Part shown: piece after piece, positions 23,216 to 36,908 of the stretch
How the letters are laid out: each line of letters starts with the position of its first letter
Position numbering within the stretch: position 1 is the stretch's first letter
Source of the DNA: Pseudoscleropodium purum
Taxonomy: Eukaryota; Streptophyta; Bryopsida; Hypnales; Brachytheciaceae
Direction of reading: 5' to 3'
Assembly (NCBI GenBank): GCA_963969395.1
Contig: OZ017797.1
Location: forward strand, 9,548,001 to 9,612,000
DNA length: 64,000 bases
Translations under genes and position numbers: made by a program
The notes under the pieces: model-generated
What the model saw: the letters and a program-made list of their open reading frames with translations, nothing else
Databases searched by the model: none
Told to the model about the DNA's origin: nothing

Positions 23216-26200
23216 TTAATTAAAATGAGACGAGTCAATTTTTTCATGTACATGTTCATTTATAAAAGAAACAAAATTTTTAAGCAAAAGAAGAAAGTTT
23301 ATTATTTGCCACAGCACTCAAATTTTCTTCCTAGGTAGATAAAACAAAGTTTATGAATTTTGCATTTTCAATTGAAATTCCACAAAAAAAAAAGACTAAA
23401 TAACACAAAGAGGATGATAATGAGGAGATATAAAAAATAATATAAAGAAAAATAATAATTCAAATTTAGTAGAGCCTATTCAAAAAAATGAAATGAAGTC
23501 ATTCTAGTCAATGGAAGATTTAAGGGATTAATAATATGTTTAATATAGTAGTTCTATCTATAAAAAATAAATTATGCAACGGTGTTTTATGGCTTAAAAA
23601 TTCAAAATTTATGAAGCCAAATGAAAATGAAATATGTCATAGTCACAATGACAATGAGGTAAAAAGAGACAGCATGTCCATTGCTTTAAAAAACTCCTTG
23701 CCTTGTTGTCATAAAATATAGGCCTTTTGATCATTTGGAGAAAAATTAAACACCTCTTATAACGTCATTGATTTAGGTGGGTGATTAGAAAAACGTGGGC
23801 CATCCAATCTTAGCCAATCTTAGTAATCCCTTTGGTGTATCAATATGGATATGGATACAGAATACATCTATGGAGTATGAAATATAGAATATGGGAACAA
23901 AAATGTAGGTGTGTATATAGAATACAAACTACTGAATATGGATACGGACATCATGTTGATGTCCCATAACAATTGCAAGGGAGATTTCTACCTCAAAAAT
24001 ACAAGTAGGGGGGCAATTAATTCAGCCCAAAGGATTGCAATTAATTCAAACTAAAAACAATTGACCTAAAAACAACAACTTCTTACATAATGTGTCACAT
24101 AGAGGTTCTCCATTCAAATGAAACTCTTTTAGCCTTGTAGGATTTTCCTCATAACAAAACCCTATTTTTGTTATTTTTGAACCAACTCTCCAAATCCTTT
24201 ACCCTCAAATTTTCCTTCATACAAGTAGGGGAAAAATTAATCTCATTTCATTTTCCAATGAAATGTCTTCATTTGCATTCCAAATCTCTTATATTAAGTG
24301 CAAACTATGTCATAATTTTATCTACCACTTCTTCATTCAAATATTAAATCTATTATTCATAGTTGCTAAATCCTAATGACATCGCAATATTTTCTCATTG
24401 AAACCTTGGAACTTGATGAATCCTTTTTGGTGTTCTTTCATTGCAACAAGCTTTGTTCTAATTCTTTATTAACTTCATTATTCAATTCTTTGTCAACATT
24501 GAAGGCATAATAAGTTATGTGTAACTTGTATTTAGGAATTGGAGGAACAAATACCTATCAAATTTTTATAAATTGAAAGTATTGTAAACTTATGAGGATT
24601 TTTTTAATAGTATATAATATAAAAAGACTAGCATAACAATGAAGATAACATATTTCCAACAATTTCAAGGACTTCTGAGATTTTTTTCCTTAGATATTAA
24701 ATCATCAAGAAAAAAACAATCAAAGTTCCTCTTTTAATGTAAAAAGGCTCTCAATAAACCAATAATTACATCTTAAAAGGAAAAAAATTATGCCCATATG
24801 TTGAAGCAAAAAAATCTTTTAGAACTGGAGTGCAAGATGATAATTACAATATTCTTCAAATCTCTTTGTTGGTGTATGTAATCCAAGGAAATTATTTCAA
24901 GTTCCAATTCTTAGTCCAAAATTTTTGGATTAAAAATAATATTGAAAATCTCAAAATTCAAAAATTGACATTTAATCAAGGCTCTCTTCATGTATTATGA
25001 TTAATTTGGAAAAAATGAAGAAGTTAATCAATATGTAAAATAGTCCTATACACCTTGATTACAAATCTTGGATACATTAAAGGTGTTACTCAAGAACAAT
25101 GGCCCAAAACCATCTCTCATAGAAGTTGGGGACCCAAAAAATAGGGCGTATGTTTTTTGCAATCACCCCTAAGGAGAAGGTGCTAAAAACAATGATTCTT
25201 TTATTTTTTACAAATTGGAGAGTGTTGAATCTCTTTCAATAAATAATTTTCAGGAAATTTCTTTGAAAGAAAAAACAAAAATTGCATCTAATCTAAGTTG
25301 TTTCATATATTTTACAATTTTTCATATTGAAATCGAATTTTCAAAGTGGATAGCTATAGTGTTTTAGAGCAATTTCTTCTTTCAAATGAACAACCCATCA
25401 ACATGGAAGGCTTCATCCTATTTGCTAAATTTCATTAAGATGCACTCCAACCTTCATTCTAAATGATTTTAGGCAACTATACATACAAATTGTTTAGAAG
25501 GATTATGATTTTGCACAAAAGCAACAATGAATAAGTGTACCAATGGTTTGCCCTATCTTGTAGTCTTCTAGTAGTCCTTTGGACTTATAAAAATTTAAAA
25601 GCAAACAAGATGACAAATTGTTGATCCAATTGTGAAGTGCAATGTTACCTTGATTGGTACAACATATTCATTTTTGGAATGTCCAATCAACAATTTCACG
25701 GTCATTTGTCCAATTTTAAGGAATCCATTTTGAGATTGAAAAAATTTATTTTTTAATCATTTTTTTAAGGTATACTAGATTAAGTTACCTCTTGAATATT
25801 TTATTCCATATTTAGATTATTCCAAGCAAAATATTTTTGAATGAAAAAAACACAAAGGGCTCATTACTTGCCTAATGTTACAAAAATACTATTAAGGGAA
25901 ATATTGATGTTAAAATCCTTGAATATAATTATTATATTATTTTTCACTAATCAATTAAATCTATGATTTTATCCAATCATTAAAAATATAGTGTTGACAG
26001 TATAAATTGTATGTTGATTAGATGAATATCAAGAGGAAATTCCTTCAAAATTGATTTGAAATCATTTTGAGAATACTTTTCAAAACACAAGGGTGTAAAT
26101 GCCTTTTATTCTTTATGTTTACTTAATATAATTATTTCTTTTTAAGAATCATCGAGAAAATTTGAAGAAAACATACTTACCAACAAATCATAGTTTTTTC

Positions 26201-27369
26201 TTGTATCCTTTAGATATTTGGGGTTAATAATTGTATGAATTAGAGAGATATATTTTCATGAAATTTTTTTATTTGTCACTTTCAAACACACATTTTCATA
26301 ACAAATCATACATGCATTCATTAAGAAATTGGATAATTTTTTATTGACCACTTCAATAATAGACCTTCTCTTTATAGGAATAATACATCATTAGTATGCA
26401 AATTTCAACTTTTTTTCAGACTCTAATGTCAATTTGTATGTTGTAGACATGAACTACGACAAATTTTTGATGTGTTGTCAAATGGGGCCTCCCAATTTTG
26501 GTTGTACAATGCTGCATTCTATTATAGTGAAAATTGTATTATGAACTTTTTTGAGGGATTGAATTGCATAATCAAGATTTTACAACTTCAAGGAACACCA
26601 CCTTGTACCTTAAACGCATGGCAAAAGCTTCATTAATTATTCTACAATTTGAAGGGATGCTTGTAGATTACCATTGTGTGACCATGTAGGGAGTCCAAAG
26701 AATGTTAGAATCCAAATGAACAAGAATAAGTCTCCCATATAGACAACAATGGGAAGCTACATGTTTTGCTTTGACTACCTATAATACATATTATCTTAAT
26801 TGAAAATTGAGTTGACCAAAATACATATGAAAAAAACTTTCATTTGAGGTTCTACTACAAAAATAATATTGTGAATCTGATAAGTCTAATTCTATGTGAC
26901 AACCATATGGATGACAATGAATCATCCTACTTTAATAATTAAAGTAACTATATGTAGAGGCATCCAAATCATTTTTTTTATACACATGAAATGAAATCCA
27001 TTGCTAGAATAACTATTCTCGAATAAGTATTTGATTATGGTTCTTATAACTCAATTGTCTTTGTTTTTATTGAGTGATATGAAAATTTGAAAATTCATAT
27101 AGGTTTCACTTATCATGAATTTTTGGATGTAAAATGAATGAATGATGATTTTCAAAATATTAATTGTAGATGTACCCAAAAATGACTTAAGGACTCATAT
27201 TTAGGAAGTCTACATTATAGATGAGGATCCAAATAGATTGATTTTGCACAAAAATTTGCAATACAATGAGGTCTTAAAATCTCATGAATATTTTTTCCAA
27301 AAACAATTAATAAAACGTTTATCAACTTCACAAAGCTCTAATATACTAAAAAATAGATTAATTTCCAAA
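23216..27369. other. Long AT-rich stretch, no gene seen
   Basis: No coding region supported. At 23838-23955 a degenerate short-period repeat of GGATATGGATACAGAATAC type occurs. It is the complement of the GTATCCATA-rich stretch at 42245-42450. Confidence 0.55.
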
Positions 27370-27640
27370 CTACAAATTGCATTGAATTCTAATGAAGATT
27401 ATTTGGTCATCCTGCATGTGAAATTGAAAATCATAGTTACAATAATTTGGATCTTTTCTATACACTATATACCATCTTGTATAAATACCTTTTGCTATAA
27501 TTATAGCTTGCATTCTTTTTGGCATATTAGAAATAAGCATTTGCAATTGTTGTAGAGGTAATTGATCCCATACTTTTTGAATTGTTTGTATCATTTTTTT
27601 CTTGTTTTTCAACCTTCTCCAATGTTGCAACAAATCTTTA
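27370..27640 (-). pseudogene. Tc1/mariner-type transposase, C-terminal relic
   Basis: An 87-codon minus-strand frame contains VWDQLPLQQLQMLISNMP followed by KRMQAIIIAKGIYTRW. This matches the C-terminal signature of Tc1/mariner transposases (W-x-x-IP-x-x-x-L-x-x-L-x-x-SMP-RR-x-x-A-V-I-x-A-x-GG-x-T-x-Y/W). The preceding LLQHWRRLKNKK fits the LW-x-x-LKR region that normally follows the last catalytic acidic residue. An in-frame stop lies directly upstream and no catalytic domain was found next to it, so this is a dead fragment. A related active source elsewhere could mobilise the TA-flanked MITEs in this window. Confidence 0.75.
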
Positions 27641-28010
27641 ATTATCTATAGTAAATGAAGAGGTCAAACTAACTTCTTCCAAGCATCACCACCAATTGTA
27701 TCCCATTTGACCATATCATCAAGAAATTGCAAGGCACTTATTGCCTCGTGAGATGTGGCAATGCAGTGAACACTTGATGCTCTACATCAACCACCCCTTA
27801 GAAGTCCTCACTAAAGTTTTTTACCTTCTTCTCATGACCCTCATTAGTGTCTTCATCTTTCATTGAAGCCATAGTCAAAGTTGACCAAATTAGCATGAGT
27901 GTAAAACTCTACCCACTACAAAGGCCCTCCATTGCCGAGCAAATGTGGGAGTAACAAAAAGAATGACACAAATTTTACCATGAAGGGGTGTTGGTGTGGA
28001 GTCATTTGCC
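27641..28010 (-). pseudogene. Unrecognised decayed coding sequence
   Basis: Minus-strand frames interrupted by stops and shifts read like former protein. Examples are TSHEAISALQFLDDMVKWD near 27690-27760, MASMKDEDTNEGHEKKVKNF near 27800-27870, and HGKICVILFVTPTFARQWRA near 27920-27990. Base composition is higher in GC than the flanks. I do not recognise the family. It may belong to the same or another transposon, or to a captured host gene fragment. Confidence 0.4.
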
Positions 28011-29468
28011 TTTGGACATGCTAGACAAGCCTAAAGTAGCATTGATGAGCATTGGATAGTTTGTAAACCACTCATAAGAAATTGTTGGCTCATTTCCTGA
28101 ACAAATTCAAGGTTGCAAATAGGCCTTAACACTCAATTATGTGGTTTTGCCCCTGTAATCAGGCATTACAAGTTTTTTGTCCAACATTACATTTTCATCC
28201 TAGCTATTCATCCGAGCTTGTTAATTTCATACAATAGTTTACATTGGGCAATGCTTCTCATTATCGGACATTGTCCTATACATTAGCAAGGCCTAGTAAC
28301 CATGAGCTTGCATCCACTTCTGTGGAACTTGTTGTATGATGACATTTAAATACACTTTTTACTACTACAATTCAATCCAACGCAATTTGCAATTTGAAAA
28401 ATTTATGGCAAGCATATACTAAAGAGCATCTTTAAAGTTCATAAGTTAGACTTTTTGCTAGCTGAATCTGCCTAGGAAGAAAAATTCATAAGATTATTGG
28501 ACTGGATTGTACAGTACCTTCTTGCATATGTTGAACTGTAAAACAATAAGATAAGAAATGGTCTATGTGTTTCAAGAAAAAAACAAAAACAAAAACAATA
28601 ATTTAATTATAATGGGTCTGATTCGACAGATGAGCTTTTTAGTTAAAAATTAAATGCCTCATGGGACAGAGGCATCATCAAACCTGCAGTTCAGTTCACT
28701 ACAGTTTTATTGAACCCAGTGCATCATTGCCCTAGTCAGAGTAATTATAAACTGTTGTGTAAAGGATTTTTTTTTCCTTTCTCTTGAAGCAAGGAAATTT
28801 AACTTATCTTATTACTCCAAAGAAAAAGGCAAGGCATGCACCATGAGTCCATGATGCCGTGGGAACTACTTAAAGGGACTATCATGTCCTGGCAATAATT
28901 CATTGATTTTTTTGAGTGTGTAACTTAGCCATTCACACTCTCAAATGTGTTCTCTTTTGAGGAAAACAAAAAGACTTGACTTAGAGAGTTGATTTAAGTC
29001 TTAAAAGATGTGGGGGTGTTTTTGGAGAGAGATTGTCAATTATTGCCATTTTTGGGTGCATTGGTGAAAACTGAAAATAAAACACTTTCTTGGAACTTCA
29101 ATGTTTCAGAAAAGTAGTGTCTTGTAATGATAATGTGTGGAAATATTTTAGCCCATTTCATGATATGGATTGAGAGATTATAATGTTTAAAGTTAGAGAA
29201 AACAACTCCTTTTCATTCATCAGAAAGGGGGGTTAGTAGACCTCAAGCCCTCTTGGAGTAAAGCTTTTGTTCTACACAAAATTGAGACTCTACACCATCA
29301 AGTGTTGCATCTTGTTAGATATACTCTTGCAAAATTTTAGAAATAAATAAGGGGGCTAAATTACCATGTAATACAGGGAGGTCAAGTGAACTAGTCATAT
29401 ACTAGTCATTTCTTGATGATTACTTGCAATAAGGATTTTGTTTTGAAATCCAATCCATAAAAAGTTAA
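28011..29468. other. Intergenic, no gene seen
   Basis: Mixed composition. No ORF, RNA gene or inverted-repeat element is supported. Confidence 0.5.
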
Positions 29469-30388
29469 CCCCTAAAACACTAAATTGTGCTTTCTTGGCA
29501 ACATAACAATTTTGAGTAGCTCATTACAAATAAAATTTTAAAATTTTTTTGGCTAAAATTTTCACACAATATTTTCTTAAGGAGGAGCTTTAGGGTCCAA
29601 TAGTTTTCATATCTTTTGACTACATGGTTAAAAATTTATTGCATAATATGTCATTCATTGTTTGGTAGGCAACCCAAAAATTTCTATAAAAATCACTTTT
29701 AAAAAAAATAAAAATTTGAAATTCATTTTTTAAATTTATATATATGTGAAAAGCTTTGAATCATTCCATTTTGATTAATGAGATGAAAGTTATGAGGAGT
29801 TTTAGTTTGTGGGTAGTTATTAAATCTCTATTCCAAAATAAACTTTGAAGTCCTTTATTTAACTCAATTTTTAGTATTCTTGAGAAAAAATAAAATTGTA
29901 GAATGTAGATTTTTTTATTACAGCATTAAAACTATTTGAATCGGCATTTTTCAATTCCACAATTAAATTCTTGTGAAACAAGTGTTTTGAGTCATTTTAT
30001 GCTTCTTTCTATTTACTATTTCTTTCCTATTAAGTTGTACAATTTCAAATGATTTGAATTTTTTCAACCATGTAGCCAACTTATTTTGAAGAATGAATCC
30101 AAAGAGTTGCAACCATTTTGGAAATTTTTTCATACAAATGTGACCTTGTGAAATGCAGCTGTCCAATTTTTTGCAAGGCCAATAAAAGGCTTCTTGTCAA
30201 TTCAAACTAATATCTTGCAATCTACATGGTGGAAAATTCTGAAATTATTTCCACATCTTCTAGAATTATCATACTACAAGATCCTACAGTTGGATGTGTC
30301 CAAAAATGTTTAATTTTTTTTATACTTGTCCTAAAAATGATAGTTTTGGAGTATTTTTGGTGAAAACATAGTCAAGGAACTTTAGGGG
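29469..30388 (-). mobile_element. TTAA-type element, long family, copy G
   Basis: A 920-bp minus-orientation copy between intact TTAA (29465-29468 and 30389-30392). Ends are CCCCTAAAAC and the complement of CCCCTAAAGTTCC. Interior blocks match copies E, F and B. No ORF is conserved across copies. Confidence 0.75.
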
Positions 30389-32670
30389 TTAAGCAAAGCA
30401 AATGAATTATCTACTTTGGATAGTTATTAGGATCTTTCTAATGAATTATCAATCATTCATCAAATTTTGTTACATCATTTGAATAGATTGAATTTGTAAA
30501 GTTTTGATTTTTATGATCTTCACATTTACATCTTGCTTTAAATCTTATTCAAATACTTGAAACAAAGTAGTTGTGTTGCTCAACTTACCAAAAACTTTCC
30601 AACAAACTATCACTCATCAAGTTGCAGCAAATAATTTGAACATAATGACACCATGTCTATTGTTGCCTGGCCAAACAAGCACATGCAAGCGAGTATGGCG
30701 GGCTCCTAATTTCCATAGTGCCTGGTGAAGAGGCCCTCCTACACCATTGGCCACCAAACCCATTGAAAATGATGATTATTTCCCTATGTTCTCAAAAAAT
30801 TTCAAAGTTCATCATATGAATATTATATTATGTATATGTTGAAAAAATAAATATTTTAATATAAATATAATGAAAATATATAAAACCATAACTAAAGGTG
30901 ACAATTCAAAGCATTTTGTGATGCTACAAGTAATGTTGTAACAACACTCAACTGAGTTACAACCTACAAAAGTTCATTTACAAATAGTGCTTCAATTTCA
31001 AGGGACTTCAAAACATACTATAAGGTTTAGTTATAGTATGTCTCAATTGAAGTCCCTATCAGCTTCATCAATCCTATTTGTAAATGAAGTTTTGGTCAAA
31101 ATATATTTAAGAACTATGTTGAACTGTGCCCTACCATCATGAAAAATGATTAGTTCACCAAAAAACAATCATAACTCTCTCAAAATTAGTCAACACAAGG
31201 CTTGCTCAAAACTTCCTTGCCTTTGCCAAGCTAGGATATTTGTTGGAAAATTGGTTGTGCCCAATCTTCAAATTTTATTGCTAGTACCACAATGGAAGGT
31301 GCTTTGGCTCCCAACCCTTGCCAATTATGTCCTAGCCCTGAATAGGAAATAGGAATGGACATGCTTTGTGGTCCCCAAACTCAAATGCATATAGTAGTTG
31401 AATGGACTTTAAGACACTCAAATCTTTTATAAATGAAGTAAGCAAAAGATATATCTTGCTCAATCTTTTAAGATTCCTAACAAATTGTCATTCATCACAA
31501 GATTCTAATAAATGAATGTACAAAGATCAATTGATATTGGTCATTGAAAAGAAGTTAAAAACTTCATGAAGTCATAATGCGATTAAATAGGGGTTTGATT
31601 ATTGATAACCAAAGTATGAATTTAATTCAAATCAAAACCTATGTAAGTATATGAAAAAAACATAGGACGGTATGATATATTCTATAATTATACAATTTTA
31701 ATCCAAATCTTAATTTGTTAAACAATGTTTATTATATGATGATTCCTACGTGCATTAATGTCTAAAGTAATTTTGGCTCTATAAATTCAAATTTGAAATC
31801 ATATACTGTAAACGTAGAATATAAAGTACCTTCATATGTTTTCACCACACAGTTAAGTTATGTTGGTGAGATGAATCCATGGCCATTTCATGATCAATCA
31901 CTATGATAGTAAAAGTATTATTCATCATTTATATAGGTGCAATACAACTATTAATTTCAACCTTTGATTTGAAGAGCCGTGCTTAAAGATCTAAGGAGGC
32001 CTTGGAAGTGGTTAGTTGGATGAGGTAAGAATGAATCTTTGTAGTTGAAGGTTTGTAGGGCCACAAATCACCTAAATCAACTTGTCTATTTGCACAGTGG
32101 ACCTTCATAACTTGTTCTTAGTTTGTCTTTTTGTACATGAAGTTAGTTAGTATATAGAGAAAATTGAATAAAATAATTATAGTAAGCTCTATTGCTTCAA
32201 TGCATTAGAGCTTGCATTAGGTGAGTGCAAGCCTAAATTTTTCCACATGGTTCAATAGCCAAGGCAAGTTTTGAGGACATCAAGTGGAAAAAAACTGCAC
32301 AAAGAATATCTCTCTTTGGAAAATTGCAAATTGCAAGCTTGCATTGAGGTCAATCATGCATGCTCTAAAGCTCCACATGTGCCAAGAATGAAAAACTCTA
32401 TATTGCACCTTTGGCTATTGCAAGAATCTATAGTTTTCTCCTTGCCAAATATATATATGTAACCCTTCCTCCTATTTTGAATCCAAAGTCTCAAAGTCCA
32501 AATGTGAATTTAAAGTAAACAATACTTATCCCTTGACTGTTTTTATTTTTATTTTTTATGAATTGCCAACCTAGCAATATTAAATATTATAGTGGTGCTT
32601 GAAATTTCCACACGCATTCATGTATTGAATAGAAAATACCACATTAATACATATCACATATCACATATCA
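30389..32670. other. AT-rich stretch, no gene seen
   Basis: Contains a short GC-richer patch at 30660-30770 and possible decayed coding text near 31195-31290. Neither is recognisable as a family. No repeats with clear ends were found. Confidence 0.5.

Positions 32671-32730
<60 letters not shown>
32671..32730. repeat. (ATT)20 microsatellite
   Basis: Twenty perfect ATT units in 60 bp. It creates a poly-Tyr reading frame that is not a gene. Confidence 0.97.
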
Positions 32731-33230
32731 TTAAAAATCTATTCTTTAACAATTTCACCCAAAATTTTATTGTTTATGTTCTAAGGGCTTTGTGTAGGGT
32801 CAATTATTTTGGTGCAATTTGACGACAAATCATGGGGGAAAAAAACAATGATTGTTAGTAGTAATTTTCTCCATTTCTTTCTAAAGTAAAGAATAATATT
32901 TAATTGACTCACCCTCACAATAACATAAAAATGCTAAGATGCAACATATAGTGTGAGTGAAGTATCTTGAAAAGAAATCAATGCTATTCTTTCTTGAGGT
33001 GAAGCATTTGAGAGTTTTTTTTAATTTTTTTAATTTTTATAGTTTTTACCAACTAATTTCCTCTATTTCCCATCATGTTGAACCATTTTTCAACTACCAA
33101 GTTTGGTTTATTTTTCTCTATTTTTTACTCCAAGCAAAATTCTGATAGTTTTTTTCACCACTTTTCCCTCGATGTTTATTTTTTCCTTTCTTTTTTTCCC
33201 AAATTCCATCAAGTAACTTTGAATGGTCGA

Positions 33231-33465
33231 GGTGAACTGCCCCCAATACTGCTTGTCCCCGTCAAGTCATCCCAAGGGTTGCTTGTAGAAAAGAAGACCT
33301 CCTATTTTGTGCCAAATTAATCTATCCTCTGTAGACACCTTTTACATCTAATTCCGGAGCTTTGATTGCAAATATGAATTCAAAACTTGCAAATACTATC
33401 ATATGTGGCATATAGAAAATTTCAGTGTTTTCTCTAGAGGACGAGCAACCGGGTGGCAGTTCACC
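33231..33465. mobile_element. Candidate small inverted-repeat element
   Basis: GGTGAACTGCC at 33231 is mirrored by GGCAGTTCACC ending at 33465, and the inverted match continues with gaps through CC, GCT and GTCC. CTTTGAA lies a few bases outside both ends and could be part of a target duplication. The borders and superfamily are uncertain. Confidence 0.4.
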
Positions 33466-35160
33466 CCCAAACCTTTGAACTAGAGCAGGCAACCCATTCC
33501 CCCCTTCCCACATTATAGGTTGCTTTGTTTCCAATCATAACTTTGTTTACATTACAACTCACATACGGCAGGACCTGCATGACTTGCAGAAATGTCCAAG
33601 AAGTGTACATTGAAAGCATAGAATGATCACCGCACGTACATAATTATCACTTCCATCAATTTTGTAACTAGCCTGTGGTCGGAATTCCAGCGGGCTTACA
33701 TAACAAGAATAGGTTGTGTACAGAATCTTCAGGAAAAAAATTCAGAATAATTTTCAATTTTGACCCCAAAAAATGTAATTGTTTTTCAATCCTTCTTAAA
33801 TCAATTTTCCTACCTGGGAAAAAAAATATTTCCTTCAATACACCCATCCCAGCAGCTATGCTGGATTCCTGAAGTGGTTGGAAATGGGTTGTCACCCCCA
33901 TCCATAGCTGCCAATTTTCTTCCACCCCTCCCTCCGGCAGCATCAATGGGTTCCTGAGGTGTGACATAAAAAGACAGAATGGGTCCAGAAGGGAGGACAT
34001 CTTTAGATTCTAGAATGGTAGGGATGCCTCACTCCTCCCACTACTTCAATGTTCCATTTTCTAGATAAGGCATATTTATATATATATACATACATATAAA
34101 TACATTTTTTTTTTTCCCCCTATTTTTCTATTTTTCTATTCTCCATTTGTCCCCATAACCTGGACGGACTCCACTGTCCATCCCTGCCTGGAGCCTTTTT
34201 CATTTGTCTCCTACCTTAAAATAGGCATGGGTTCCAGTGTCTGGCTCCATCATCATCTTCTTGCTAAGATTGGCTTCCTTTGCCAGGGCCATTTCGCTGG
34301 CCAAACTTGAAGGTGCACCACGCTGGCCGGAGCCTCGCCCATTGGAGAGGTTTAAGGTACAGTCCTACACCCTCAGGAGGCATGACCTGTCTTGACCTGT
34401 CTTGACCTGTCTTGTGTTGCGATAAGTTATTATTAAGTTAACTTATTTGGGAAATGAAACTCCCATGAGCTGGCTGGACACACTCAGTTGGCTGTGAGCT
34501 CCACTCTCAATTTAAGCAGAGCTGCTTGGTTTGGAACAGCAGTTGACTTTGACCCAGGGTCTGTTCTTTCGGAGCAGTTACGGGCAACAGTCACTCATTG
34601 GACATGGTGGCTGTCACCATTGCTGGGGGTGGGGAGGGTATTTGGGGAGATTTGAAAAAAATAAAAAAATAAAAAAATAAAAAAAAATAAAAAAAATGAA
34701 CCAATTCCATTGATGAAGGAAAGGGTAGAGTACATGGAGACCAAAGGAGCCTAGTTTTGGAGTTTGAAATATCAGCTACTTTTCCTTATTGATAATTACC
34801 AGCTATTTTTCCTTATTGATAATTCCCACATTCAACCAGTTTGTTTCAAGTAAGGAGTTTTGGGTTTTTTTTTCTCCCTCTATTTTTTTTTCACCTTAGT
34901 TTTGTTTTGATTTTTTTCCCCAGTTCCACCCATTAACATTGAACTAACCAGCGGCTCCCTTCCCAAACACAAACACAAACATGAACATTGGTTGCTGGTT
35001 GTGCAAACAATAACTTACCCTCGGAGTGTCCCTCCTGTCACGTCCCTTTTTCCTCAACAACTTGCACATCGTCACCTACGGTAGTAGGACGCTCAAACTG
35101 TGAGCGGGCATTTTGAACCAAACATGACACAGAGGTACATTTTGATTTTTTCAATGTACC
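33466..35160. other. GC-richer intergenic patch, no gene recognised
   Basis: ORFs of 60-110 codons on both strands do not resemble known proteins. There is a three-fold TGACCTGTCT repeat at 34383-34415, an A-rich simple repeat of AAAAAAT type near 34660-34700, and a duplicated TTTTCCTTATTGATAATT near 34780-34823. Conventional gene structure is not evident. Confidence 0.5.
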
Positions 35161-35161
35161 C

Positions 35162-35405
35162 AAATGTACAAATGGTGTACATTCTAGGGGGGGGGGGTTC
35201 ACTTCTACATCCCTAGCCACTTCAGCTTCAAAATTTTATAACTAATTCCATAAAGCTCCAAAAAAATTATGAAACAACTTCGGCCACATGCCATTTCCTC
35301 TTGTCTTTCAAGGAAAATTTACTGAAAAAAATATTCCAAGATGTTTTACCTCCCCCAAATTCAGTTCCAGTGCTTAGATGATCGCTTTATAGACCTCCTA
35401 CCTTA
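35162..35405 (+). repeat. Dispersed repeat family P, copy 2
   Basis: Matches copy 3 from ATGTACAAATGGTGTACATT onward, and all three copies from the CCACTTC block at 35217 through GACCTCCTACC. A run of ten G at 35188-35197 interrupts the left part. Confidence 0.75.
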
Positions 35406-35591
35406 CTCCAGTTTCCCTTTTCCATCCATGTGACAATGGAGGCCTGCCCTGCCCCGGCGGGCCTGCGACTGAGGTGGCCACAAGGGTGCATTGCAGTGAC
35501 TGTGCAAAGGTGATAACAATAAGTACAGACTGCACAAGTCCTGGATGGAAATAGTAATGGCAACAACATACCCAATTCCATTGTATATTTA

Positions 35592-35934
35592 GGGGCCCTT
35601 CACACATGGGCCAACCAAGTCAAGAGGCCATGGGAGTTCATGGTCAAACTTTAGACGAGAGTCCAAAGAAATGAGCAATAAATGGGCAATTCGACGGACT
35701 CTCAATCAAAGTTTGGGTCGCCACAAAGTGGCAACCCAAACTTTGGTCAAGAGTTCATCATGAGGCCATTGCCATGTAGGAGCTTGGGCTTCCATGTAGG
35801 CACTTAGGAGGGCGACGGACTTTGAATTGTGCCGCCTTGTGTGAAGGGTCGAGAGGCCAAAGTCGGGGATTTCTGAAATTTGATTGGTGGAGGCCGACGA
35901 ACTGTCAACCTTGGGCTCATGTGTGAAGCGGCCC
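35592..35934. mobile_element. PIF/Harbinger-type (Tourist-like) MITE with internal hairpin
   Basis: A 343-bp element flanked on both sides by TTA (35589-35591 and 35935-35937), the usual target of PIF/Harbinger elements. The inverted ends are GGGGCCCTTCACACATGGGC and GGGCCGCTTCACACATGAGC. At 35707-35745 there is an internal near-perfect hairpin with 18-bp arms (CAAAGTTTGGGTCGCCAC against its complement with one mismatch). An 80-codon minus ORF inside is not credible as a gene. Confidence 0.8.
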
Positions 35935-36904
35935 TTAGGTTGCTCCAATTCTAGAGTCCAGCATGCTCTGTCTGCCCTAGTCTCTTATCTAACTGACCTG
36001 GAGAATCACTGCAAGTCTGGCTAACTTCACATGGAAGGAAAGGGAGTGGACTTTGGCTACAATGGGGGATTCAAACATGCTTCTTATAAGAACTTAAAAA
36101 CATACCCCGGTTGCTGATTTCTTCTTCAAGAATCATGACTAAAAAAAGAATCTGCACTATTGCAGGCTAAAATGGACACACACACTCACTGGAATAATTT
36201 CATGTCTATCGTATTGTTGATTTGGTGAATCTTCTAAAGAAGAAGAAGAAGAACTTGGATTCCTTGTTTTTTAGGGACCAACATGAACTAAGCTTAGGAC
36301 TCCCTTGAATTCGGTTTTCTTCAAGTTGGTGCTTCTCTCCTCCTTGCACATTGGAAACTCTAGGCACCCTCCTAGTGGTTTTTCACTCCCAAGGAAAGTA
36401 CTATACCTACCGCTTCTCATTTCTCAGGTTTCCTTTTTTCTTTTTGTTCTTTGGGGCCCTTTCTTCAACTTTTTTTTTTCTTCTTATTTTTTTTGTTGTT
36501 GCTATACAAATTTTTACAGTGGATAACAAGAAGGATAAAAATTTGAACTCATATTTGGGCTAGTCATATTTCACTCAATAAAAAAATTTAAAATTCTGGA
36601 AATTCTTCCCCCCCAAAAAATTCTAATATGTATTAAATTAAAAAAATTCACAAAGTTTGATAATAATAAAAAATTTCAATCAAAAAGTGTTTTCAAAATT
36701 TTGAGAAAATCATTTTAAACAAGTGAGTTATTGGTACTTTGACATGTCCATAATTTATTGCGAGACTCTAATTTCTCAATTACCTAAGGCAATTTTTGAA
36801 GTGTATGAATATTGACTTACAAGAGCCAATCTACAGTCGGTAATTTACGATGAAACTAACTTGGATATACCTAACATAAGATTACTCGATAACTTGAGAC
36901 TAGT
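35935..36904. other. Intergenic, no gene seen
   Basis: Mixed composition with a short GAA repeat near 36239. ORFs are rich in Phe from poly-T and are not credible. Confidence 0.55.
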
Positions 36905-36908
36905 TTAA

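Noticed and set aside
32592..32822. ORF with a poly-Tyr run
   Set aside because: Produced by the (ATT)20 microsatellite.
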